A DNA stretch of 64,000 nucleotides, taken from contig CM049320.1 of NCBI GenBank assembly GCA_026874595.1, positions 6,699,464-6,763,463 on the forward strand. The letters run 5' to 3'. The translations under genes and the position numbers were made by a program. Within the stretch, counting starts at the first letter, position 1. Each line of letters opens with the position of its first letter. This DNA comes from Sipunculus nudus (Eukaryota > Annelida > Sipuncula > Golfingiida > Sipunculidae). The notes beneath the pieces are model-generated. The model was given only the letters and a program-made list of their open reading frames with translations. It made no database searches and had not been told where the DNA came from. Positions 11,601 through 22,633 of the stretch are shown here, piece after piece.

Positions 11601-12540
11601 GAGCAATCCAGGACCTTTATTGATCATACTTGCTTCATATGGCAGCCCAGGCACTAGATGCTTCTTCAAATGCATATTCATCATGTTCTCTGAGGTCTTC
11701 GTCATATTAAGTACATGACGTTTCTATCACCTATCTCAACGGCACTTTGTAAGCACGCTGCACTTGCTTCGTCGTCTTTTCGACCATCATGCTGATTTGT
11801 TTAATGGCTCATATATCATAGAGTGGGACTGTCTCTGAGGTCCGAGATCAATATCATTTTCTTTTACAATGTCGCGGACACGGGGTAAGGCAAGGTCCGC
11901 CCCTCGATATATGAAATATTCAAGATAGCCTAGTGGGCTAGATGGTCACCTCAATTTAGAATTCTTAAGGCATATTTGTAAATTATCCGCTGGATTTCTC
12001 TTTGCGTGTCCCGATCAATTTTTATAATAACGACCAAATCGTCAGTAATGCGCTGTTTCTTGTTAAAATTTGCAAGGTCTTCACTTTCCATTCTAGCAGC
12101 AACACTGTCAATGTAGTTTTCCCTGTTTTAGTCATATAGTTAGGCACTTGAATACGTAACAGAACGAAGTTTATATTTGTTTTATCGAACCTCTCGTAAA
12201 AAATAAGTAAAACATACAATATCCATCTCCGTGAACATTGAAAAACATGCATCTTACTCTGAATCGCCATGGCAAGTTCTTTTATAGTCATTTTGAGAAT
12301 CACTGACAACAGTCACAGAAACAGCTTAAACACGGTCTTGCGTTTCCTCAATGACGTTTCCTTGTCAACTATTTATTTCATTTTCAGTTACCGGTTATCG
12401 TGATGAAAATTCATTTTTGTCTGCCAGCAAAGCAGCCTCCCAAAGGGATCATTTGTCTTATCTTTCAACGATTTTTCATTATTGTCAATATTTCAATAAT
12501 GTGGACTTTCTTTTTTCAATCATCTTCGTCCTCTGAACCT
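8620..12540 (-). mobile_element. Decayed Helitron-type element with PIF1-like helicase
   Basis: Minus-strand fragments in changing frames read like the PIF1-helicase proteins of Helitrons. From N to C they are DVDGSFSRS..ILTAQYASE (about 11390-11470), a segment with GPLEHAWANVAPFAKHDN (about 9580-9640), HVFMNGP (about 9302-9325), LGARVMLAYSIDKSDGLVNG (about 9115-9180), FPKALAWAVKIYKCQ (about 8870-8925) and AYVALSRVKTYIV (about 8775-8810). In canonical PIF1 proteins MNGP continues straight into the Walker A GTGK. Here it runs, after a frameshift, into sequence just before the GARVML motif, so the ATP-binding core is deleted. A TAA stands where a Gln normally precedes AYVALSR. Many stops confirm inactivity. 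The Rep nuclease motifs and the terminal structures (5' TC, 3' CTRR hairpin) were not identified, so the limits are approximate. Confidence 0.7.
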
Positions 12541-14226
12541 TATCAATGCACATGTAAAGTTTGATTAAAATCCGTGAAATATGTGTTGAGTTATCGGCCA
12601 GTAAAGATTTTTGCCAAAACTATGGTATTCCCGACTTTGTCTAGGTATATAGTTAAATTTTGTAAAATAAATAGTATTATTTTATTATTATATAATATAT
12701 GTTTAAATTTTTGTGATCAATGAAGGTACCAAATATTACGCATTTGCCTCTTTATGTAATTTGTGCAAATTTTGTTTGGCAAGTTTGTCTTATGTAGGTA
12801 TACTCGCGATAATTCAGGTGGACAGGGGTAGTGGAACAGACTATAGTTAATGACGGAAAACTTAGTTATGAATCACATATATTGGTCATTCTTTTGAACT
12901 CTCTAAACTCACTTTGCAGCCTCCCAATGCAGGCTATTGTTTCAGAGATATTCTTGAGGTCACATCATATCACCTTTTTACGGTGTTCCTGGTCAGCTAT
13001 TTTTCTGTATTCCAATGTTTTTCCCAATAAGATATCTTTCTGTTAGTTTTGATTTCCCGAGTAGATTGACGATTTATTTGCTCAGTTGAGGTACATGGAA
13101 CCATCAAGTTTACCGCCCTACAATCCCTGAGGGACGGAACAGTTGCAAATTGTGACGTGACCATAGACACAAAGGAATGTTTTTTCTTGCGCAACCACTG
13201 TGCGGGTTAAAATCCCTCACCGACAGTCTTGCACCTGCGTTACGTATCACGAAATAGTCGATGCTAAGATCATCGTCCACCAGGAGGTGCCACATGCGAG
13301 GTTGGATTTTGTGGGTGTATTGATTTATGTCTCTTACAGTCACACATAATCGCGCCAGCAGTCGGGTGATCCTATGACGCAACGCCAATGAAGTACTGGA
13401 AAGCAACCATAAACCATGAGCGTCCAAGCAGGGAATGCAACCAAAAGTAGCTGGTCGTTTCTAATGGCACCTTACATGTACGTTCTGTTGTTCCCCTAGC
13501 AGTGTTATACTGACCACCTTCCAATCAGGGGCTATTCTAGACAGGTTTGACTTTTTTACTCGACAATTTTGAAAGAGAACTGAAAAAGTACAGCTTCTCC
13601 TCAAATCAGAAGCTAAGCACATCCGGTCCAATTGCCTGCTGCCCTGTTGTATTCGCGCAGCACATCTTGAAATATACCGATCTGTCCGTCCATTCTATCA
13701 TATCTTCCCTGACCGATGTCCTTTTTATCCGTAAAATTCATTGAAATAGTTATAAATAGAGAATGTATTTTGTGGACAATAAAAGTATTAAAAGGTCCCA
13801 TTTTAATTATTAAAATTTGAGTATTTAAAGGGTTAGCGGGTTAGGCATTGCCATCGTGGCGACGTCATCATTGTGAAACTTGGAAAAAAAAAAATAAAAT
13901 TGTTAATCAAGATTTAATTATTACGTCAAAGGCTTTCCTATTTTCAATATGTGGGTGTAACCATGGCATATCTCTGAGCACCAAGCACTCTACTTCCTTT
14001 TACCAATATGTCGTGGCTAAGATTTTTTAAAGCTTCCCTACGCATAGTAACCGATTGTTTCGCGTTTCATGATACTATTCAATAAAGACACACAGCAAGG
14101 AAGTGACCCACAATCGTGCAGTAGATCATTTGAAGGCAGCAATAGCTGTCGATGAGATCTCTTATCTGTGAATTTCAATATTATTATTCTGTAAAGAAAT
14201 TTAATGCTATGCACAACACGCTCCAA
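12541..14226. other. No gene recognised; part may be an unclassified repeat
   Basis: 13100-13430 is less AT-rich than its surroundings and has open minus-strand frames (e.g. 13110-13427), but the translation matches nothing I recognise. The rest is AT-rich non-coding sequence. Confidence 0.5.
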
Positions 14227-14252
14227 AGTTTTGCTACGGCCAAATATATGGT

Positions 14253-14305
<53 letters not shown>

Positions 14306-14334
14306 ATAACCATATATTTGGCCGTAGCAAAACT
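14227..14334. repeat. Perfect palindrome: 34-nt arms around a TA microsatellite
   Basis: Arms 14227-14260 and 14301-14334 are exact reverse complements (AGTTTTGCTACGGCC... / ...GGCCGTAGCAAAACT) with only TA repeat between them. The whole 108 bp is effectively self-complementary and would fold as a long hairpin or cruciform. Confidence 0.95.
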
Positions 14335-14964
14335 CTTGTGGCGTGGTGTGCCGGCTGCTATAGCTCATCAACACTTGATAATTTAAATCAAATAATAAGG
14401 ACACAAAATATTATTTATTTAGCTAACTGACCATAACTGATTCTACCAAAAATAAATATTTCCATGGCTTATGCGGGAGGTTTGCAAAATAAAGAGCGTT
14501 GAGCATGAATTATACACAATGTCTAATATCAACTTAATTCAGTCAATATTGTTTCTGTCTCGTTTGTAGTTTTCCATATTTTAAATGAAATTACTTTATT
14601 TAGTATTATGCATTTTCTGATTCAATCAATCTGTTTGATTGACCATTCATGGTCGGTATCACATGTGAATAAATATTATTAATATATATGATATCACTCT
14701 TTGACGGGAAGAAGTAAAAACAATTCTTTAGGATTAACGTTTGTATATTTTGTGTGTAAAGGATTCAATATTGAACAAAAGATGAACCTATACGTCATGC
14801 AACTGCTTGACGAGATTAAGACAAACACGGTACATTAGAGGAATTATAGCTCATTCAGCATATATTCTGATATTTCGATGGACACGCTGCTATAGTCTCG
14901 AGGCCCTGCATTGTCAAAGCTCTTGCCTCTTGTCAAAGGAAAATTTGATCGTTCTTCCTTGGGA

Positions 14965-14999
<35 letters not shown>

Positions 15000-15030
15000 T
15001 ATGGAGAGAGAGAAAGAGAGAGATAACAGG

Positions 15031-15180
15031 ATGAAGACGCCTTAGTGTTGACATGACTTGACTTCTGATGAAGGAGCGATAAGCTTCGAAAGCTCGAGGT
15101 TAAATTAAACAGTTAGTCAAAACTAAGGCGTCTTCATTCTGTCATTTGTACAGCAAGAGACTAACACGGCTACATGAAAT
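15031..15180 (+). mobile_element. Penelope-like terminal sequence with hammerhead-like core
   Basis: 16-nt arms ATGAAGACGCCTTAGT (15031-15046) and its complement (15122-15137) enclose CTGATGA (15065-15071), a short hairpin, and GAAA (15088-15091). The following GACTAACACGGCTAC resembles a motif I associate with Penelope-like element ends in other animals. Penelope terminal repeats are known to carry hammerhead ribozymes. The match here is partial: the putative stem III has a mismatch and stem I is weak. No reverse transcriptase is visible next to it. TA and GA microsatellites flank both sides. Confidence 0.45.
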
Positions 15181-15181
15181 C

Positions 15182-15233
<52 letters not shown>

Positions 15234-15606
15234 CATTACTAATAAGTAATTAAGAAATGTTGATGTTTACATTTGTATTTTTTTCTGTTAATATGTTTCA
15301 TTTTGAACAATATTGTAGTTGCAGTTGAAAGTAGTACAAGTAAAGCTTTTTGGGCCATATGTCGGGAATTTTTTTTCTACCATTTGTCTCTTGAACCATT
15401 CACGGTTTAACACCTAATGGTTGGAGGATCCGCTTGGTAAAAAATATCCCCACTTTTATGAACCTAATTTGTCGAATGCAAAATTGTGATAACACATTAA
15501 ACAAAGACAGGAGTTCCAGAAATAAACTACAATATTGCAACCTTTCATGATTCGGTATTGGTCTCAGGAAAAGCAGTAACAACTGTATTTCTTGCCATTG
15601 ATACAA

Positions 15607-16275
15607 AGACAGGAGTTGTATTGGTGAGGAGTCAGACTTTCTGGGTTGTATTATAAGGGCGAGGAGTCAGCCAGTCTTTCGGGGATGTATTGTAAGGGTA
15701 AGAATTTAACCAGACACTCTGGGCTGTACTGTAATGGTGAGGAGTCAGCTAGTTTTTCTGTATTGCAATGTAATGGTGCGATGTCATCCAGACCACCTGG
15801 GTTGTATTGAAATAGTGAGAAGTCAGCAAAACTTTCACTATTGTATTGTAAGGACGAGGAGTCAGCCAGATATGCTGGGATTGTAATGGTAAGGAATCAG
15901 CCAAACGTTCTGCATTGTGTTGTAATTGTGAGGAGTCAAGCAGACTTTCGGAGTTGTATTGTAAGGATTAGGAGTCAAGCAGACTTCCGGAGTTGTATTG
16001 TAAGGGTGAGGAGTCAAGCAGACTTTTGGAGTTGTATTATAAGGGTGAGGAGTCAAGCAGACCTCTGGGTTGTATTTTCATGGCGAGGAGTCGGCCATAC
16101 TTTCAAGATTGTATTGTAAGGGTGATGAGTAAACCAGACCTTTTTCGGTTGTATCCTAATGGTGAGAAGTCAGCCAGATTTCCTGGGTTGTATTGTAATG
16201 GAGAAGAGTCATATAGACTGTTTGTTTGTATTGTATTGCTGAGGAGTCAGCCTTAATTTCTGGGATTAACTGTTA
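15607..16275. repeat. 39-bp minisatellite, about 17 units
   Basis: Units resemble GTTGTATTGTAAGGGTGAGGAGTCAGCCAGAC with variation, and a stray unit lies at 16365-16400. Because 39 is divisible by three, open frames appear on both strands with 13-residue periodicity (e.g. CIVRVRSQADFRS), but no gene signals accompany them. Confidence 0.85.
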
Positions 16276-16400
16276 TGAGTAATGGTACTGTATGGTCAAT
16301 TATCCTGTATAATTATGATATATATAAAATAAAATAAATATAAAATTTTTTTTTTCTGTTAAGAAGTCAGCCAGCCTTTCTGGGTTGTATTTTATTAAAC

Positions 16401-16785
16401 TTGACATGGCCTAGAATGCTGGAAACATCAGTGTCTATGCAATGTAATTATGTATAGCATGACAGTATATATAATATATACAGCTGATAACATAGTTTAT
16501 CGTTAAATATATAATGGGTTCATTTGTTTCAAGTTTTATAGTTCTTGGAACAAACAAAAATTAATTGTTCAATCATCATCCACTCGTTATAATATATACC
16601 TGATATTAGATATCATATTCATACCTGATAATATGACATTATTAGTTGAATTATTTTAATACGGGAGAAAAGGCATAAGGTTGTTAATATCATAACCTTA
16701 TAACAACATTAGGTAGGATATAAAGCATTTGTGAGTTGGTAATATGACAAACGAAATTCATAAATAAAATATTATTTTTTTTCAG
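16401..16785 (+). other. AT-rich stretch upstream of the fucosyltransferase exon
   Basis: Ends in a polypyrimidine tract and AG that fit a splice acceptor for the leader exon. The donor and promoter were not located, so they could lie anywhere further left. Confidence 0.5.
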
Positions 16786-18007
16786 ACACCCCAAGACAGA
16801 GCAAAGCGGAGAGGAGCCCATCCTTGTCATGTCTTCTAAAATAAATGCAAAAATTTTGATTTTTATTGTTTTAATTGAACTTTCCTTTGTTATGTTAACT
16901 TTTTATATATCTCTCCAAGATCTACCTCTTCAGTATTTCTCCTTGAATTTTATACCACATAGATTAACCAGAATTGCAGGGATGTTTGGAACGTTCTTTT
17001 ATAGTGATCTCACAAACACATCCGATGATGAAAGGCGGCTAAAGAAAATTCTGTTTTGGACCCCTTTCATTTCTACTCCTGATTATGGATTTGGATTTGG
17101 ACGACGTCCCTTTCTGGATCGCAACTGCACCTACACTAAATGTGAAACGACAAATAATCGATCAGAGTTCAATGCGAGCCATGCTGTAATTGTACACATG
17201 AGGAACATCGGTTCCCCATCTAGAATGCCAACATTCCGGTTTCCATGGCAATATTTCGTATTTCTTTTGGCGGAATCACCAATTCACAGCTGCAGAATGG
17301 GAGCATTTAACGGGTTTTTTAATCTAACCAACACGTACCGTTATGATTCGGACATTAATGGACGATACGGTTATTTGGTGAAGAAACGAACCGAGAAAAT
17401 CCCACAAAAGCCGTTTGATTACTCTAAAGGAAAAACAAAACTGGTTGCATGGTTTGAATGTAACTGTCATACTCAAAGTATCAGAAGACAATACACAAAC
17501 GAACTTCAGAAATACATAAACGTTGATATCTATGGTAGATGTGGCCCCTTGAACTGTTCAGGCAGAAAAGTTTGCTATTCTATGTTAGAAAAAAACTATA
17601 AATTTTATCTGTCCTTCGAGAACAGTATTTGTAAGGATAATGCTAGAGAGAAATTGTGGCGTGTACTGGAGCTAAACATGGTGCCTATAGTTTTAGTTTG
17701 GTTTGAATACAAGAAATACCTACCTGATCACTCGTTCATCGATATCAGGGATTACAGATCTCCTTCTGAATTAGCAGCATATTTAAGAAAACTGAATTTG
17801 AATGCAACATTGTATAACCAGTACTTCGAATGGAAACAATATTACAAAATAGACACCAAGACTCACGCTATATGTTACCTTTGTGAATTTTTACACACAA
17901 AGATAAATTTTCATAAAACCTATGAACACTTAGATAAATGGTGGATTAAGGATCAGAACTGTATTGCACCAAGTGAATACTTCAAAGGGCATGCAAACAT
18001 CAGTTAA
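16786..18007 (+). CDS. Alpha-1,3-fucosyltransferase-like protein (GT10 family)
   Basis: The coding sequence is 16829-18007 (392 residues), a typical GT10 length, in one exon. A T-rich tract and TTCAG at 16771-16785 indicate that a 5' leader intron is spliced 43 bases before the ATG. Residues 9-29 are a hydrophobic signal anchor, as in Golgi type II enzymes. A variable stem follows, then the acceptor-binding half (LFWTPF at 75-80, ESP at 149-151, YRYDSDI near 170-176). The GDP-fucose-binding half carries LVAWFECNCHTQS (205-217), VDIYGRCG (232-239), YKFYLSFENS (257-266), REKLW (273-277), SFID (302-305), and the Cys-rich tail YLCEFLH...WW...C. Sequons include NAS, NLT, NCS and NAT. It would transfer fucose from GDP-fucose to GlcNAc of N- or O-glycans; linkage and acceptor cannot be read from sequence. 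Oddities: ECNC replaces the usual VSNC, and DNAREK the usual DYVTEK. The open frame suggests a functional gene. Confidence 0.88.
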
Positions 18008-19470
18008 AGAAAAACTTGTTTAAAGAGAGAGGGTTGATAAAAAACTCCTATGATTTTTAACCTGGAATTGGTCAACTAGAACACTATTTGATCAAAGTGT
18101 ATATAAAGGAGGGACAAGAATTGTTGAGAAAATTTTTGTTTCTAGTTAATACCCTATTGGGTATGACAGCAAAAGTGTGGCTCTAGTCACCTAGACTAGA
18201 CTTATAAAATTTCTTGATTGCAGGTTTTTCATGTTTGAACCTATACCCTTCAACAGGAATCCTAACGGTTTTACAACTAGGCGACATCATTCCAAAAAGC
18301 AATAGCTAGTAACTTTTAAATCTTTTCTCTCTGGAATGTACTTCACAACGAAAAGATTTTACAGTGATATGCACCATACAGCAACTTTTCAAAGTTAATT
18401 TAGATCGTATTAGGATGGGAGAGGGTATAATAAAATCTTCAACGAAGCCACTTTGTATTGGGGTTTTTACTGGACGTAAATATGTGTATGAACAAACAAA
18501 TTAATGCTACATGTACCAGTGCTCTCATTGTCCTATCAATATTAAGCAGATTAGGAAGAACATAACAGTTGATGCAAAAAGACTGGACTTGATTATTATT
18601 ATACTAAATAACACTTATTTACCATATTGTAAATAAAAAATTGCAACAACTCATTACGTAAGCTTGTAATGATTTATGTTTAATAAGATTTGTTACCACC
18701 ACTCAGCACAAGAAAATAAAGGCAAGGACGCGGGGCCAGTTATGTAAACTTTTCATAAATAATCTAATGTTAACCTGTTATAGCACACGTCTCTGGTTTC
18801 GTTTGTTTTAGTTTGAATAATTAAATCACGTATCATTCTGTAAAACTGTCAATGTTTTTTTTTTATTTTGGAGTGTATATATTTCCGAAGACAGGATGAA
18901 TGTATTCCCCTAGACCCTAACATCCGTGAGCCCAAGGGTTTCATGACACCAACTGGGAGATCATAAATATAAAAAAGGCATTGTAGCTTTTCTAATTATT
19001 TTGACATTGGGTGTCGTTATTATTTGTACATAACAAATTTGCTAATTTTTTTGCATTTATGTAAATTTGAAAAGTGACAATAAAAAATTTAAATAAAATG
19101 CAAAAAATCATTCAATGAACAATTAAACTTCAGATAGAAAGACCATATATGATATTAGAAAAAAACTTGAACAAGTAGCAAATTCTGAGGAATAGCATGC
19201 GCTTCTAAAGTAACAGATATTCGAAAAGCCTTATTAGAGGATATTTGGAAAAGTACGGTTTGAGGACTAAAAGGAGGAGGTAGAATAAAACCAGTAATAT
19301 GGTTCTAATGGAAAGTGTTGTGTAGAAAAAATCATTTGTTAGAAAATAGTGTAATTTCAATTACAGTTGGGAAATTAAAATTAGAGGTACAGTTACAAAT
19401 TTGGAGAGAAAACCAACAATAACAATTACAGCAATAGAAAAAGAAAAACAAGTAATTTTGCCGTTTTTTT
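18008..19470. other. 3' flank of the fucosyltransferase, no further gene
   Basis: AT-rich, with several AATAAA-like hexamers (e.g. about 18713) that could serve polyadenylation. Nothing else is recognised. Confidence 0.5.
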
Positions 19471-19479
19471 TTTAACTGG

Positions 19480-19865
19480 GGGTAGAGCACAGGAGTCAAA
19501 GCCGGGAGGTCTTGAGTTTAAATCTCACCCGAAGCGGTCAAATTTTTACGGCCGGCCCATGAGCGCTCTGCAGGCTTAATGGGAAGGCTCTGCACCATAA
19601 CCTTTTATCAATCACAAACGAGTGCGTCTCTTGGGGGTTCCTCGGATGCTATTACCCAGCAATGGGTATGATTACACACCCAAGACCCACAGGTGCGATA
19701 GACACCGAACCTGGGTGATACCAGGTTACAAAAATAATATGTTAGGAAGCGAGTGATACCGCGCTGTGACACAGTCCTAAACGGAAATGGAACTCTGCAG
19801 ATGTTTATACTTAGATTAATAATTAGATGAGAGAGCATAAAAATGCAGGCGGTTATATCCACAAA
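19480..19865 (+). mobile_element. tRNA-derived SINE, copy 1
   Basis: The head has an A-box-like GGGGTAGAGCACAGGA and a degenerate B box (GAGTTTAAATCTC), then GGCCGGCCCATGAGCG and CTGCAGGCTTAATGG shared with copies at 45108 and 51940-52090. The tail GGAAATGGAACTCTGCAGATGT is shared with 45395 and 52220. Total length is about 380 bp. Confidence 0.75.
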
Positions 19866-20079
19866 AAAATGTTTTTACAGTTTGCGAAAGAATTAGATGA
19901 AAATGGGGGCGCTACTAGTCATCTGGCGGGGCTTAGTGCCAATTGGACGTTTCCAGCCTTTCATGAAAGAGAGTTTAAAAAATACTACACATAATTTTAA
20001 AAGATCGCCGACTTTTGTAAATGATCCACAGAACAAGGGACCTTAATTTTGCAACAATTTTTGCGTTATCATCAAAAAT

Positions 20080-21450
20080 TTAAAAGTTATGAAATAGTCA
20101 AAAATGCTGTCCTGAATGCAAATGAGTTGGTACCTCAGGCCTCTGGACTAAAATTGTGACAAGTTAAGAAGGCTAATAATCATATCCAGGTTGTATTGGT
20201 CAGATAGAAGGATACCTGTTTGATAGATTGTGTCCTTCTTTGCAGGTACACAACAGTTTTGATAAGTTTAGTAGGGTAAATTTGGAATTTGAGAGTTTAC
20301 GAGCAATATGCACAAAGACAGTCAAGTTTTCATGTTGAGACCACCAAGTTGACAGATGAATATGTCATAGCTCACAAAGTGACGTATAGAAAGTACAGTG
20401 ATCGCAAAAGTCAAAGACTAGGTCGGCGTAGAGATAATCCTTTGTCTCTTGGTACCGCCATCTCATTAGAGTCTTCAATTTACAAGTCCCCTGTATAGAT
20501 CAACCGGACTCTCTCGTTGAAAGAGATTGTGGGATTCATTGGTGAGGACCGATGACATGTTTCTATTGTAAAAAGGAGGGGAATGATATTGCTTTTTGTG
20601 AGGCTTAAAAGGCTAAAATGCAAAATGCACAGCGTTACGAGTGGCTGCGAGGCCGCAAGTTCTATGCTATTCTCCCCAGGTCATAACCATGAGAGTCAAG
20701 ATAATTCAAAACCATTGATGATGATAGGGGATATCTCTTTGCGAACTTTTGATACGAGGAATATTGTTACTATCTTACGTGATGCAGGGTCAACACATCA
20801 AGAATAATAGTTTCAACTATTCTCTTTGCCTGTGGCACGAACGCAGGTGCAGATGTACTTCTCCGGGATGTACTCCTCGAGTTTACCCCATGTAACAGTT
20901 CCGTTACACAAGGGCTTTATTGATTGGCCCTTGTGTCAGGTAAGAAAACGGTAGAGATAAGAGAAAGCCTGCCTTTTAGTGGCAATTTCGGTTTACTTTA
21001 GATATGACCTATAGGGAGCTAGATAAATAACTATAGAGCAACAGGTTTTATATAAGCCGAGTGCCTAATGGAACGCGGTGCTAACAGAATGGGAGTTAAA
21101 GGATATTGTTCCAGACTGCTTTACAACTCGAGCTTCTTTCCATGGTATAAAAGCAGAGGCAGTCATAGAGTTAGTTCAAACCTTCATGTCTCATAGTAAT
21201 GAGAGTGTCTACCACGAGAAGCGTGAGTAAGGTCTACATGTGATAGACGTGTTGCTCATAAATGTAGGTCCATCAATTAAGCTTTCTGACATTAGTGTTC
21301 CTCGAAACGAGGAAGTTTCCTTGTCTTCAAACAAGTAGTCTGACTTTATGGTACCTCTTAGTGATATTTCCTGTGACTCATTAACCAGTGATGCGAATGC
21401 TAGACCTTCCAGTTACCAACTTAGCCTGTCTGGAAAAAACAGCTGGAATG
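20080..21450 (+). mobile_element. Ty3/gypsy gag-protease remnant
   Basis: Fragments in shifting frames. NANELVPQA (about 20115-20145) and TDEYVIAHK (20353-20380) resemble the gag of invertebrate gypsy elements. CFYCKKEGNDIAFC (about 20560-20605) is a CCHC zinc knuckle with Asn replacing His. RDAGSTHQE (about 20780-20805) sits where the retropepsin-like D-[TS]-G motif is expected, with DAG, and LALVSGKKTVEIRESLPFSG (about 20925-20985) follows. Stops and frame changes mark it as dead. No LTR pair is evident here. Reverse transcriptase does not follow in place. Confidence 0.6.
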
Positions 21451-22633
21451 CAAAATGTAGTTTCAGAGATTAAAAAAATTGTTTTTTTCCAGTCCTGTTG
21501 TGTTTAGCAATCTGAAGAACGTCCTACATGTTAATATACAGATTACGGATACAGTTTACTATTCAGAAAATGAACTCCTGATTATCTCGCTGAAAGTGTG
21601 ACATGGAAAACGGTACATCAAATAGGCATGCCTTATCGCTTGGATACTTACCAACAGATTATCTCGGCCGAGTTTGATTATTGTCTTTTTTTGTTGTTTT
21701 TATTTTATTTTGGTAGGTTTTTCTATTAAACTCATCAGGAATACTAATCAATAAAATATCTCACCTAAGTTTGATTTTCTTCAAAATACATGCATATTTA
21801 ATAAGGTCATAGGCAACCGCACTCAGGAGGCACCTTGGCTTAAATTAATTAAATCAATTAATTAAATTCTCAAGACATCTTACCCACATGAACAGAAGCA
21901 TTGGGAAATTAATTATTATAATTATTATGATATCATGCTTGCATCAAAGAAAAAATGTTAAATCAACTTGTCTTATTCTGATGTTTTATTTCTGTACAAG
22001 AAGCATTTTAACATATATACATGTATTTCTATGACAATTTATTGTTGCATAATATCATTCGTCACAGAAAAATAAGTGGCAACCAGATTTGAACTAAAAT
22101 GAAAATAAATATTTGTGTAGTCATTATATTACGTTAGCCTCGCTGGGTTACATGCAGTTACAAGTGAGATCGGATAAGAAAAATGGTATATCTTTTATAC
22201 AACCTTGAGAATGAGCCATGAGCAACCAAAACTTAAAACATCTTATTATCACCACTATTACTGTATTTCGATTTTCATGACGGTTATGCAGTTATACAGG
22301 CACTCTGTCTGCCCTAGTTTTCAGCAGCACATACTGCCTTTAAGGGCTTAGAAGTTAACAATGTGTTACTATAAACTTGTGGTTTCTTTATGTAATTTTA
22401 TGTGTGTTTTGTCTTCTACTTGTCTTGTTGTTGTTAGAGTTATAACATCTCTCTGGCATAAGGATGTGAATATAGTTGAACTGTTTCACAATTTTAGCAG
22501 AATAATACAGATCATCAAGTTCTTTTATGTAGTCGAGATTTTATAGCTATATTTTTAGATATGTTATCAATGTTTCTGATATACATGTATACATGGAACT
22601 GAATATATTAAGTAATATATATTTATTTCTTAT
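21451..22633. other. No gene seen
   Basis: AT-rich sequence without recognisable coding or repeat structure. Confidence 0.5.

Noticed and set aside
13110..13427. 105-codon minus-strand open frame
   Set aside because: No recognisable domain or splice context; likely inside an unclassified repeat.
14038..14430. Overlapping open frames on both strands with Tyr-Ile repeats
   Set aside because: Translations of the TA microsatellite in the palindrome.
15841..16256. Repeat-protein-like open frames
   Set aside because: 39-bp minisatellite with no gene signals; kept as a repeat.
15607..16275. CRISPR array
   Set aside because: Units are contiguous with no unique spacers; eukaryotic minisatellite.
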